In this document: positions 24,586 to 33,531 of the stretch, piece after piece
Position numbering within the stretch: position 1 is the first letter of the stretch
Layout of the letters: every line of letters begins with the position of its first letter
NCBI GenBank assembly: GCA_000433355.1
Contig: FR893142.1
Coordinates: 15,124 to 79,123, forward strand
Source: Alistipes sp. CAG:435
GTDB lineage: Bacteria > Bacteroidota > Bacteroidia > Bacteroidales > UBA932
Reading direction: 5' to 3'
Length of the DNA: 64,000 bases
Position numbers and translations under genes: made by a program
The notes under the pieces: model-generated
What the model was told of the DNA's origin: nothing
Database searches by the model: none
What the model saw: only the letters and a program-made list of their open reading frames with translations

Positions 24586-27500
24586 CTACTTACCGTAGTC
24601 GTAGATCTGAAGTTCGATAGGGCCGAGAAGGCCGGAAGGCTGAAGCTCGGAATCCTTGTTGAGGTAGGTCGCCGTCTGGAAGGTGAACCTCTCGTTGGCA
24701 GGAATGGCTTCCTTCTCTCCGATCACTCTGTTCCTCCAGCAGTTGACAACCTCCACCTCGATCGTGTTCACGCCCTTCCTGAGCAGGTTTGTGATGTTGA
24801 GCCTGTAAGGAGCCGTCCAGACACCGCCGGCATATTCACCGTTGACCTTTACCTTCGCCATCACCATGACCTTTCCCAGATCAACGTAGACCTCTCCCTG
24901 TGGCAGCTTCTTAAGCTTGAAGCTGTTGGTGTAGGTGGCGTCTCCGGAGAAATACTTGATCCTCGGATCGTCGCTGGTGGTCCAGTCATAGAGCGTGTCG
25001 AATGTGACCGGTGCCTCAGGGCCGCCCCTCTTCTCCTGGAAAGCGACGGTCCAAGGGGTGTCGATGGTCGCCAGGACAGACTTCTCCGGATAGTTGCAGC
25101 CTTCAGAGACCGCCTTGTCAGTGTCCTTCCTGAACACGATGAACGAGCTTTCGTAGGCTTCAAGCCTCATCGGAACCTTGGTGGTCTTCGTGAGTGTCCT
25201 GTACTGCCTCAAGTCACGGACATCCTTGGTGAGCGGATTCCATAGCTCAGGAGTCTTGCCCTGCACGCGGAACAGGCCATCGAATGAGATAGCCTTGTCT
25301 CCCTGGTTGGAGACGAAGTAATACTCCCCGTCCGCGAGTCTGAGATGGATGAACTGTATAGGCAGAGCCGGATCCTCCGTGGTGAAGTCAGGGGCGATGC
25401 CCAGATCGGCGAACACCTCCTCAAGCGAGGCGTCCTTGTAGATTCTGCCCTTGCCGTAGCTCACGGAGCGCGAGAACGGATCCGTGTTGTTTCTCCACAT
25501 CCTGGCAGCGATGCCCCTTACCTTCACATCGCACTCCGGGTAGCCCTTCATGCTCGGAGATCTCTCCGGAGCCGGGCCAAGGATCACAAGACCGTCACGG
25601 ACAAGCGTCTCAAGCTTTTCAAGGAGTTCCGGACGCATGGTCTTGATCTTAGGAAGAACGAGGACGGAGTAGTGCATACCGCTTTCAAGGGTGAGTTTGC
25701 CATCCTTCACACAGGCCTTCATGACCACATCGCTGTTGATGTAGTCGAACGAGAATCCCTCAGGAAGTTCCGGATCCTTCGTTCCGGTCATCTTAGGACA
25801 GTCTTCGCCAAGGAAGTAGGCGACATCGGCCACATAGCGTCCCTGCTGGAGCATGTAGTTGCAGCGCTTGATGTAGTCGTTGAACACGTCCAGTTGGGAG
25901 AACCAGGTGTTGTGACGGTTGAACTCATTGCCGAACCATGCGTTGACGCCAGGCACTCTGTCGTCAGGCTGCTGTATGTAAAGATGGTACAGGGTAGCGT
26001 TGATGCCCTCGGTGAAGAAACGGTCACCGCGCTGTTTCATCTGGCCGGGATACTGTGTGAAGTCAGGCCCTCCGCAGGTGAAGCTCTCGGCCCAGACCTT
26101 ACGCTTTCCGTAGATGTGGCCGCAGGATGAGGCCACCCGGTTCTCGATGTCGCCAAGGTCGCCGAAACTCCAGAACTCGCCGGCGATCTCATCGGACTGC
26201 GATCCGTACTGGAGGAAGTCTCCAGGGAAGCCCCAATGGCCGTAGTTCTCAAGCCAGGTGGTCAGGCCATGCTCGTTGCTGACCTCACGAAGACCGCCCA
26301 CATAGTTGTAGGACACCTCATCGGCGACAAGCCGCCTGAGATCCCAAAGGAAACGGTCGGACATGTCCTCGCTGCCGACCACCACACCACTCATGACAGG
26401 GATGAAAGGCACCGGATCGTAGCCGTAGGCCGCGATGAAATCCTCGATCAGATTGTCGGTCCAGTTCTGGCCTCCTGTCTCGTAGCTGTCCTCCACACAG
26501 ACCTTGAACATCTTTCTGTCCTCGGCAGGGATCCTCTTCAGTATCTGGCCGAGATAGTTGTCAAAGTGTGTGCGTATGTGCTTCTTGCTCATCTTGTCCG
26601 TCTCAAGTCCGGTTCCCTCCACAGGCGCCGGGGAGCAGAGCGTGCCGGTAGGAAGCATGGCCGTCCTCATGACCACCCAGTCGCCTGCCGGAACATCCCA
26701 GACGAGCGTCCCGTCTTCGGACACATTGGCGGTTATGTCCTTGACCTCACTTTCAGGAACACCCTCATAGTCAGGCTGATCCCTCCACATGTAGGCATCC
26801 CACATAGGATGCGGGGTCTGCCACATCTTTGAGAGGGACTTCTCTGGGTATCTCTCCACGGCCGGTTTGTCGGACAGGGTGACGCTCTTTACGACCCCAG
26901 GCTTGACCTTGAGGACAAACTCGCCCGCGACCGTCTCGGGGATAGAGATCACAACTGGAGCGAATGGCTCGAAACCGACATTCGTGTCGGAACGGCTCCT
27001 GTCGATAAGGAACTCCTCGACAAGCGTGAGTTCTCCGCCTTTCCTCGCGTAGAGAGACGCCTCGCTGACAACCTCCTTATCGACAGGCTTGATGAAGACC
27101 GAACGCACGACTGCCTCCTTGCCGGCCTTGAATGTGATGGTTCCGTCTTCGGCCACCTCGGACGCGAAGCTGACGGAGGCAGCTGACAGAGGATAGGCAA
27201 GAACCCTGACAGGCTGCGCGTCCTTTCCGAGCTCACGAAGTTTCCCGTTGAACCTCACCGGACCGGAAACCGTGTCCTTCACATAGCCAAGATACCTCAT
27301 CGCCTGCGATGGCTCGACCCAAGGGCCGCCGCTCTGGCTCCATCCAGGACTGTTGAACATACCGATCTCGATGCCGAGCTCGCCCGCGGTCTTGAACATC
27401 GTGTGAAGGATGTCCCACCATTCGTCCGTGAACATCCTGACCGGCCCCTGAGGAGCGCCCTGTCCCTCGCCGATCATGCCGATGAAGGCCCTGTTGATGC

Positions 27501-27702
27501 CTACAGACTTCATCGCCTGGAGATCCTTTACGACTCCTTCCTTGGACATGTTCCCGGCAACCCAGTACCAGTAGATGCCAAGTTGCTGACTCTCAGGAGT
27601 GTCCTTGAAGTTCTTCTCAACTGTACTGATGCTGTCCTGGGCGAAGGCTGATCCGCCCAGAAGCAGAAAGACGGCCACAAGCCATCTGATTTTTTTAACC
27701 AT
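24586..27702 (-). CDS. Glycoside hydrolase family 106 protein (alpha-L-rhamnosidase-like)
   Basis: A 1038-residue exported enzyme with signal peptide MVKKIRWLVAVFLLLGGSAF. GH106 features are the opening IYWYWVAGNMSKEGVVKDLQ, EIGMFNSPGWSQSGGPWV, ENYGHWGFPGDFLQYG, and a C-terminal galactose-binding-like beta domain that ends in the KVKVNGEYAGGVWTAPYRLN strand pattern. GH106 enzymes release L-rhamnose from plant polysaccharides such as rhamnogalacturonan. There is no SusC/SusD pair next to it, so it is not part of a visible polysaccharide utilisation locus. It may be periplasmic. The three-base-earlier Met pair is not needed. Confidence 0.88.
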   Translation of the reverse strand: MVKKIRWLVAVFLLLGGSAFAQDSISTVEKNFKDTPESQQLGIYWYWVAGNMSKEGVVKDLQAMKSVGINRAFIGMIGEGQGAPQGPVRMFTDEWWDILHTMFKTAGELGIEIGMFNSPGWSQSGGPWVEPSQAMRYLGYVKDTVSGPVRFNGKLRELGKDAQPVRVLAYPLSAASVSFASEVAEDGTITFKAGKEAVVRSVFIKPVDKEVVSEASLYARKGGELTLVEEFLIDRSRSDTNVGFEPFAPVVISIPETVAGEFVLKVKPGVVKSVTLSDKPAVERYPEKSLSKMWQTPHPMWDAYMWRDQPDYEGVPESEVKDITANVSEDGTLVWDVPAGDWVVMRTAMLPTGTLCSPAPVEGTGLETDKMSKKHIRTHFDNYLGQILKRIPAEDRKMFKVCVEDSYETGGQNWTDNLIEDFIAAYGYDPVPFIPVMSGVVVGSEDMSDRFLWDLRRLVADEVSYNYVGGLREVSNEHGLTTWLENYGHWGFPGDFLQYGSQSDEIAGEFWSFGDLGDIENRVASSCGHIYGKRKVWAESFTCGGPDFTQYPGQMKQRGDRFFTEGINATLYHLYIQQPDDRVPGVNAWFGNEFNRHNTWFSQLDVFNDYIKRCNYMLQQGRYVADVAYFLGEDCPKMTGTKDPELPEGFSFDYINSDVVMKACVKDGKLTLESGMHYSVLVLPKIKTMRPELLEKLETLVRDGLVILGPAPERSPSMKGYPECDVKVRGIAARMWRNNTDPFSRSVSYGKGRIYKDASLEEVFADLGIAPDFTTEDPALPIQFIHLRLADGEYYFVSNQGDKAISFDGLFRVQGKTPELWNPLTKDVRDLRQYRTLTKTTKVPMRLEAYESSFIVFRKDTDKAVSEGCNYPEKSVLATIDTPWTVAFQEKRGGPEAPVTFDTLYDWTTSDDPRIKYFSGDATYTNSFKLKKLPQGEVYVDLGKVMVMAKVKVNGEYAGGVWTAPYRLNITNLLRKGVNTIEVEVVNCWRNRVIGEKEAIPANERFTFQTATYLNKDSELQPSGLLGPIELQIYDYGK

Positions 27703-27708
27703 AATCAT

Positions 27709-28041
27709 TTTTTTGGGAATATTACATCCTAAGTAACTCTTTGTAATCCCTAAAGATTACCAAAAAGTGGTTTTTTCAAATTTAGAAAAAAATCTAAACG
27801 GGCTGCAATTATTATCAAAATGTAAATGCCAATTATCAAAATGCCAATACCACCGCAGAGCAGATTCGAGGGAGACTCCGCCCACATAACCAACGAAGGT
27901 AGGCGAGAGACGTAAAGTCTGGTGCGAACGGCATAAAATTCGTACTATATTCTTTTAAAAGTGTTATTTTTGTGGTTGAGAGCCATGCCGCCGGGCAACC
28001 GCGCGACAGCGACGGCTCCAATCTGCGGAGAAAGAAAGAAC
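27709..28041. other. Intergenic stretch between GH106 and TPR genes
   Basis: About 330 bp, A/T-rich near the GH106 start. It holds a small inverted repeat GTAATC/GATTAC (27750-27767), the candidate promoter of the TPR gene at 27965-27972, and otherwise no feature I recognise. Confidence 0.5.
27965..27972 (+). promoter_or_regulatory. Candidate -7 element of the TPR-envC-tsaE operon
   Basis: TATTTTTG, 69 bases upstream of the start at 28042; no good -33 box at the expected distance. Confidence 0.45.
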
Positions 28042-29709
28042 ATGAAGGTGAAAAGGATTATTATGATGGTTCTAGCCGGGATGCTCTTTGCGTCCGGGCT
28101 GGGATACTCACAGAACAACAAGGTCTCCAAGACTGCTGACAGTGAACTGATTGACGCTGTCGCCGCTTTGGACAACAAACAGTATAAGGAAGCAAAGGAC
28201 AGGCTGGAGAAAATCACGGAGACGGCTCCCGGAAACGACGCGGCGTTCTATTATCTTGGAATGTGCCGGCTTTACCTCAATGACCTCAGCGGTGCGAAGG
28301 CGTCGTTCAAGAAGGCCTCCGAGCTGGATCCGTCCAATTTCTGGTACAAGGAAAGGCTCGCGCGGACATATTCATTGTCGGGAGAGGACGATCTGACTAT
28401 CGCCACCTACGAAGCACTGCTGAAGGATTTTCCGAAGAAGAACGACATCTATTTCACGCTGGTCAACCTCTACCTCAAGCAGAACCAGTACGACAAGGCC
28501 CTCGGGGCAATGGACCAGATCGAGAACGTGTTCGGGAAAAGCGAGAACGTGACCGCCACGAGGTACGACATCCTGCTACGCCAGAACAAGCCGGAGGAGG
28601 CCCTGAAAACGCTGGTGGACTACAACAAGGAGTTCTCATCCCCTTACGTCCTGACCAAACTGGGCGACCATTCGATGGCGGAATATAAAGACACGGCGGC
28701 CCTTGCGTATTACCGCGAGGCGCTGGACCTCCGGAGCGGGTATATGCCGGCACTGCTCGGGGAATCCGAAGTGTACCGCATCCGCAGGAACTTCCCGGAA
28801 TTTTTCAAGACAGTGAACCTGTTCATCGCCGACGAGGAGACCGAGGTGCAGACCAAGACACAGTATCTGGATATGCTCGTGAGGCGTTCCGACCCTCGGT
28901 TCATCCAGAATGTCAAGCCGCAGATCGACACGCTGTACGAGAATCTGGTGCTGGTCCACCCGACGGACAGCGCCGCGCTCACAGCGGCCGGACTATACTG
29001 GTACTCAACGGAAAGGGTGGACAAAGCCAAAGAATTGCTGCGCAAGAATATGACCTTGTACCCGGAAAGCCTCGGGGCTACGGCGACATACGTGCAACTC
29101 CTTGGGCTCCAGAAGGATTGGGACGCGTTGGACATCGCCTGCGACAGCGCTTTGGTGCGATTCCCGAAAGAGACATCATTCCTGGATATGAAGAATGTCT
29201 CCTGCTACAACAGAAAGGACTGGCAGGGAATCATCGACAACAACAAGAGAATCATCGAGATGGCGCAGGGCGACACATCGGTGACAATTCCGGCTCTGGC
29301 CTCCATCGGCGACATGTACCACGAGCTCGGGAACGAGAAAGAAGCCTTCAAGGTTTACTCCCAGGTTCTGAAAATCAATCCGGACTACGCTCCGGCGCTG
29401 AACAACTACGCCTACTATCTCGCGCTCAAGGGCAGCAAGCTCAAGAAGGCCTGCGCGATGAGCAAAAAGACAATCGAAAAAGAGCCGGACAACCCGACAT
29501 ATCTGGACACATACGGCTGGATCCTGCATCTTTTGGGACGGGACCAGGAAGCCAAAACGCAATTCAAGCACGCTATGCTTTACGGAGCCAAGGAGAGCGT
29601 GACAAGCCTGGAGCACTATGCGGTTGTGCTTGAAGCACTTGGAGAGACAGACCTCGCCAAGGTTTACAGGACGTTGGCTGAGAACAGAAAAGCGGAGGGC
29701 AAGGAATAA
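28042..29709 (+). CDS. Exported TPR-repeat protein
   Basis: A 555-residue protein with a signal peptide (about 1-24) and some ten tetratricopeptide repeats over most of its length, for example AAFYYLGMCRLYLNDLSGAK and YAPALNNYAYYLALKG near the C terminus. TPRs mediate protein contacts; the partner may be outer-membrane or cell-wall machinery. The start at 28042 (MKVKRIIMMVLAGML) begins a clear signal sequence; a longer frame adds an unlikely Pro/Ala/Arg segment. Its stop overlaps the start of the EnvC gene (TAATG), so the two are translationally coupled. Confidence 0.88.
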   Translation: MKVKRIIMMVLAGMLFASGLGYSQNNKVSKTADSELIDAVAALDNKQYKEAKDRLEKITETAPGNDAAFYYLGMCRLYLNDLSGAKASFKKASELDPSNFWYKERLARTYSLSGEDDLTIATYEALLKDFPKKNDIYFTLVNLYLKQNQYDKALGAMDQIENVFGKSENVTATRYDILLRQNKPEEALKTLVDYNKEFSSPYVLTKLGDHSMAEYKDTAALAYYREALDLRSGYMPALLGESEVYRIRRNFPEFFKTVNLFIADEETEVQTKTQYLDMLVRRSDPRFIQNVKPQIDTLYENLVLVHPTDSAALTAAGLYWYSTERVDKAKELLRKNMTLYPESLGATATYVQLLGLQKDWDALDIACDSALVRFPKETSFLDMKNVSCYNRKDWQGIIDNNKRIIEMAQGDTSVTIPALASIGDMYHELGNEKEAFKVYSQVLKINPDYAPALNNYAYYLALKGSKLKKACAMSKKTIEKEPDNPTYLDTYGWILHLLGRDQEAKTQFKHAMLYGAKESVTSLEHYAVVLEALGETDLAKVYRTLAENRKAEGKE

Positions 29710-30917
29710 TGGGAAGACGGACCGGGATATTCATTCTTGTTGTCATCGCCTCGCTGGCCTGGCATATTCCGGCATATTCCCAAAATACCCGGACGCAGGA
29801 GGCGCGCAGGGCAAGGCTCCAGAAGGAGATAGCCATTCTGGACGAGCAGATCAGGGCGAATTCCGCGAAAAGCGCCAACGCCATGAGCCGCCTCACACTC
29901 ATCAGCGGCAAGATTGAATCAAGGAAACAGCTGATAGCGGAAAGCGATAGGGTGATTTCCGAATATTCCGACTCCATTCGTAAGAAAGGGTTGGAAATCA
30001 AGGCTATACAAGCACGCCTGGACACATTGTCCGATCATTATGGAAGACTGGTCCGTGGAGCGTATGTGAACCGTAGCCCTAAGATCTGGTACATGTACAT
30101 CCTCGCCAGCGACAATATCGGGCAGGCATTCAGACGCTACGGCTACCTCAGGGATCTTTCAAAGCAGATGAACTCACAGGCTTCGAAAATCATTGATGTC
30201 CAGACCGAGCTGAAAAAGGAAAGCGAGGCATTGGCGGCCATGAAGCGGGAAGCCGAATCCATCAAGGCGTTGAGGGTGACGGAGATGAACAAGCTGAAGG
30301 CCGAGGAGAATGATTCGCGGAATCTTGTCAGCCAGCTGAAAAAGAACAAGAGGAAGTACCAGCAGGACTTGTCCAGAAAGCAACGTGAGGTGGATGCCCT
30401 GAACAGGGAAATCGAGAGGATCATCCGTGACGCCACAGATGAGAAAGGCTCAGGTAAGGCCGGAAAAGGCAAGTCAACAGCCAAGCGCAAGCCTATCGAC
30501 TACACTCTTGCCAAGAAATTCGAGGCTAACAAAGGCAAGCTTCCATGGCCTGCGGACGGGCCTGTCGTGGATCATTTCGGCCAGCGTTTCCATCCGGTCT
30601 ATACAAACCTCAAGCTTCCGTTCAACAACGGTGTGACAATCGCACTTGCCGCCGGAACAGAAATCAAGGCAGTCTTTGACGGGGATGTGAAGCAGATTGT
30701 GGTCATGCCTGGGTACAACAAGTGTGTACTCGTGCAGCATGGCAATTACTTCTCGTTCTACTGCAAGCTGGGGACGGTGAGCGTCAAGGCCGGTGACAAG
30801 GTCAAGACCGGGCAGGTTGTCGGGACGGTTGACACGATCGGCGGGGAGACGCAGCTACATTTCCAGATCTGGTCTGGGCGCACGCCGCAGAATCCGGAGA
30901 CTTGGCTAAGGCCATAA
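29709..30917 (+). CDS. Murein hydrolase activator, EnvC-like
   Basis: A 402-residue periplasmic protein: signal peptide (about 1-24), two long coiled coils (about 27-120 and 145-245) and a C-terminal LytM domain. The LytM zinc ligands are degenerate: PFNNGVTI stands where HxGvDI is expected and LHFQIW where HLHFEI is expected. A domain without the metal site points to an activator of amidases, as EnvC is in E. coli, rather than an endopeptidase. It probably acts at the division septum. It overlaps both neighbours, forming a tight operon with the TPR protein and tsaE. Confidence 0.9.
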   Translation: MGRRTGIFILVVIASLAWHIPAYSQNTRTQEARRARLQKEIAILDEQIRANSAKSANAMSRLTLISGKIESRKQLIAESDRVISEYSDSIRKKGLEIKAIQARLDTLSDHYGRLVRGAYVNRSPKIWYMYILASDNIGQAFRRYGYLRDLSKQMNSQASKIIDVQTELKKESEALAAMKREAESIKALRVTEMNKLKAEENDSRNLVSQLKKNKRKYQQDLSRKQREVDALNREIERIIRDATDEKGSGKAGKGKSTAKRKPIDYTLAKKFEANKGKLPWPADGPVVDHFGQRFHPVYTNLKLPFNNGVTIALAAGTEIKAVFDGDVKQIVVMPGYNKCVLVQHGNYFSFYCKLGTVSVKAGDKVKTGQVVGTVDTIGGETQLHFQIWSGRTPQNPETWLRP

Positions 30918-30928
30918 ATTCATTTGAT

Positions 30929-31354
30929 ATGAGACACGAGATCATCATAAAGGACCTGCAGGACATCGACAGGGCTGCGGGTGAGTTTCTTTCGCAGACG
31001 GAAGGGCATAGTATTCTGGCGTTCTACGCTCCTATGGGGGCTGGGAAGACTACTTTCACCACGGCCATTTGCCGGCGGCTCGGTGTGCGGGAGGACGCTG
31101 TCAGTTCTCCGACTTTCGCGATTGTGAATGAATATCGCACCGGGTCGGGGGAGCCGATGTATCATTTTGATTTTTACAGGATTAACAAGATCGCGGAGGC
31201 TCTTGACATCGGGTTATACGACTACATTGACAGCGGGTGTCTCTGCATTATGGAGTGGCCGGAGAACATCGAGGAGATTCTGCCGGAAGAGACGCTGCGG
31301 GTGCACATCACGGTCAATCCGGATGAGTCTCGAACGGTTTCCTGGGAGGATTAA
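30929..31354 (+). CDS. tsaE: tRNA threonylcarbamoyladenosine biosynthesis ATPase
   Basis: The ATPase of the TsaBDE complex, needed to install t6A37 in tRNAs that read ANN codons. The 141 residues from MRHEIIIKD include Walker A MGAGKTTF, the TsaE-typical SSPTFAIVNEY and YHFDFYRI, and IMEWPENI. A longer start at 30902 would overlap envC by 16 bases and is possible. It is the last gene of the operon and is followed by a long hairpin. Confidence 0.94.
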   Translation: MRHEIIIKDLQDIDRAAGEFLSQTEGHSILAFYAPMGAGKTTFTTAICRRLGVREDAVSSPTFAIVNEYRTGSGEPMYHFDFYRINKIAEALDIGLYDYIDSGCLCIMEWPENIEEILPEETLRVHITVNPDESRTVSWED

Positions 31355-31410
31355 GATCGCTTTTGGCATATCATCGCCTTACAATTCGTGATTCCATACT
31401 TAGAAGGGGT

Positions 31411-31478
31411 GGCCAGAAAAAAGGCAAAAGCCAAATTTTGCACGGTGGACCAAAATTTGGCTTTTGATTTTTCTGGCC
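31411..31478. repeat. Covarying hairpin family, copy A
   Basis: A 68-bp near-perfect inverted repeat. The arms carry GGCCAG ... AAAAAA ... CAAAAGCC and the apex reads ATTTTGCACGGTGGACCAAAAT. Copies B (62694-62765) and C (62818-62882) share the apex and A-tract layout, but the arm bases differ in compensating pairs. It lies between convergent tsaE and yifB and may terminate one or both. Confidence 0.75.
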
Positions 31479-31683
31479 CTGGGTATCTGATAATGTGGGT
31501 GATTCGTCACCAAGTCGCTTCGGCAGGTTCTGCAACCACGAGACTTACGATTATTAAACACCTTAAAATAAGAGAGATACAATCCTAAAAAAACACGGAA
31601 CTTGGAGCGGAGCGACCGAAGGGGTCCGGGGAATCCCTTCCCCGTGCCCCTCTGGGGCTGTCACGTAGTGACTGGAGGTTGAT

Positions 31684-31713
31684 GAGACTTTCGGGTAATT
31701 ACCCGAAAGTCTC
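31684..31713 (-). terminator. Perfect palindrome across the yifB stop codon
   Basis: A 15+15 perfect palindrome with half GAGACTTTCGGGTAA; it includes the last four codons of yifB (ETFG) and its stop. It is likely a terminator hairpin that uses coding bases. Confidence 0.65.
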
Positions 31714-33273
31714 AAGGTTGAGGCGGTCGAGGAAGCGGTAGGAGGCGGCTTCGCGGAGGTATTCAGGCCTTATGTCACGGGACATCTCAAGGTCGGCGAT
31801 GGTTCTGGCGACTTTCAGGATTCTGGAATATGCGCGGGCGGACAGGCCAAGGCGGCTGATAAGCAGCTCCATCACCTTGCGGCATTCATCATTCAACTGG
31901 CAATGCTTCTCCAAGAGTCGGTTGTTCATCTCGGCGTTTGTGAATATCCCGTCATCGGCGAAACGCTGTTTCTGGAGCATCCTTGCCTTCAGGACTCTCT
32001 GCGCCACGACCTCGCTGGGTTCACCTTTCCTGCGGCCGACAAGTTTCACTGTGTCAACAGGATGAAGCCATAATTGAATATCGATTCTGTCCATTACCGG
32101 GCCGGAGAGTTTCGAGAGGTAGTTCAGCCTTTGGCCCGGAGTGCAACGGCAACGGTCTCCTTCACCATAGTAGCCGCACGGGCAGGGATTCGATGCGGCG
32201 ACCAACATGAAAGAGGCGGGATATTCAAGTTTCGACCTTAGCCTTGAGATTGTGACTTTTCTATCCTCCATCGGACCACGCAGAGCTTCCAGCACGGATT
32301 TTGGCATCTGGCCATATTCATCAAGAAAGAGAATCCCGTTCTCGGCGAGGGTCACTTCTCCGGGACGGATGTCGGCTCCGGCTCCGCCGCCGATGATCGC
32401 CGGGAGGGATGCGCTGTAGTGGGGAGCGCGGAACGGGCGTGTGCGGATCAGGCCTATCTGCGAGCCTTTCATTCCGGCCACAGAGTAGATCTTGCTCGTG
32501 ACTATGGCCTCCTCCGTGGTCATCGGCGGCAGGATTCCGGCCATAGCCTTCGCCAAAGAACTCTTGCCGCTGCCAGGAGGTCCTACCATTATAAGATTAT
32601 GCCCGCCGGCGGCAGCTATCTCCACTCCCCTTTTCGCCCCCTCTTGACCGATTATCTCCGAGAAGTCCATCACGTCCTGGCCTGAGGGTTTCCGGACACG
32701 CTGCGCGTTTCTGGACAGTTTCCTGTAAAGTCTTGTGTTCCAAACAAGAAGATCGCTGCAATCCTCCTGTTCCTCAAGGATCCTTATCACATCAGTCAAT
32801 GTCTCCACTCCGAATATCGACAGGTCATTGCATTCGGTGGCCTCAAGGGCGGAACGGAGCGGCAGGATGCACCCGGATATTCCCAGACCGGTCACCAGGT
32901 CGGCGAACGGCAGGGCTCCCTGGACTTCCCTAACCGAACCATCCAAGCCAAGCTCGCCCATAATCAAATATTTGTCAAGACCTGGAAAACGCTTCTGCTC
33001 GGAAGCCGCAAGGATGCCCACAGCTATCGGAAGGTCGTAGCCACTGCCGTTCTTCCGAACATCCGCCGGAGCCAGATTGATCACTATCTTCTTGCCAGGA
33101 ATCCTGAAGCCCAGCGACTGAAGGGCAGTCACTGTCCTCAGAAGGCTCTCCTTGACAGCCACATCCGCAAGTCCGACCAGATGTATTCCTATACCATGCG
33201 TTATGTCCACCTCCACGGTGACGGGGACAGCCTCGATGCCGACGCACTTCGCCCCAAGAATGTTGATCAACAT
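31699..33273 (-). CDS. YifB family Mg chelatase-like AAA+ ATPase (ComM)
   Basis: A 524-residue AAA+ helicase-like protein related to ComM, which drives branch migration when transformed DNA is integrated. Features: N-terminal Lon-protease-like domain (VGLADVAVKESLLR), Walker A VGPPGSGKSSLAKAM (about 217-231), Walker B GILFLDE, and a zinc-binding NPCPCGYYGEGDRCRC cluster followed by sensor residues. Together with ComEC it suggests competence ancestry, although comEC here looks impaired. It is a single gene divergent from the nucleoside kinase. Confidence 0.94.
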   Translation of the reverse strand: MLINILGAKCVGIEAVPVTVEVDITHGIGIHLVGLADVAVKESLLRTVTALQSLGFRIPGKKIVINLAPADVRKNGSGYDLPIAVGILAASEQKRFPGLDKYLIMGELGLDGSVREVQGALPFADLVTGLGISGCILPLRSALEATECNDLSIFGVETLTDVIRILEEQEDCSDLLVWNTRLYRKLSRNAQRVRKPSGQDVMDFSEIIGQEGAKRGVEIAAAGGHNLIMVGPPGSGKSSLAKAMAGILPPMTTEEAIVTSKIYSVAGMKGSQIGLIRTRPFRAPHYSASLPAIIGGGAGADIRPGEVTLAENGILFLDEYGQMPKSVLEALRGPMEDRKVTISRLRSKLEYPASFMLVAASNPCPCGYYGEGDRCRCTPGQRLNYLSKLSGPVMDRIDIQLWLHPVDTVKLVGRRKGEPSEVVAQRVLKARMLQKQRFADDGIFTNAEMNNRLLEKHCQLNDECRKVMELLISRLGLSARAYSRILKVARTIADLEMSRDIRPEYLREAASYRFLDRLNLETFG

Positions 33274-33496
33274 AGTTTGAGTTCATTATGTACTCCGGCA
33301 AAGATGGGGCAACAAAATGTAAATTTTCAAAAGAAATAGAAAAATCGTCATAAAAAACAGAAATATTTTTTCTTATGGCCGAATCATACACTACAATCCG
33401 GTGCCCACATCTGTCGTCCTCGTTAAAAACAAGTCGGCAAGCTAATCCGGAATATTAAATTATTGTTACAACGGCAGGTTTGACATCATTTTTGAT

Positions 33497-33504
33497 TATA
33501 TTTG
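33497..33504 (+). promoter_or_regulatory. Candidate -7 element of the nucleoside kinase gene
   Basis: TATATTTG, 27 bases upstream of the start codon at 33532. A TTTG is present at 33479-33482 but only 14 bases away, so the -33 assignment is doubtful. Confidence 0.5.
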
Positions 33505-33531
33505 AGAGATTTCTTTTAACAGAAACGAGAA

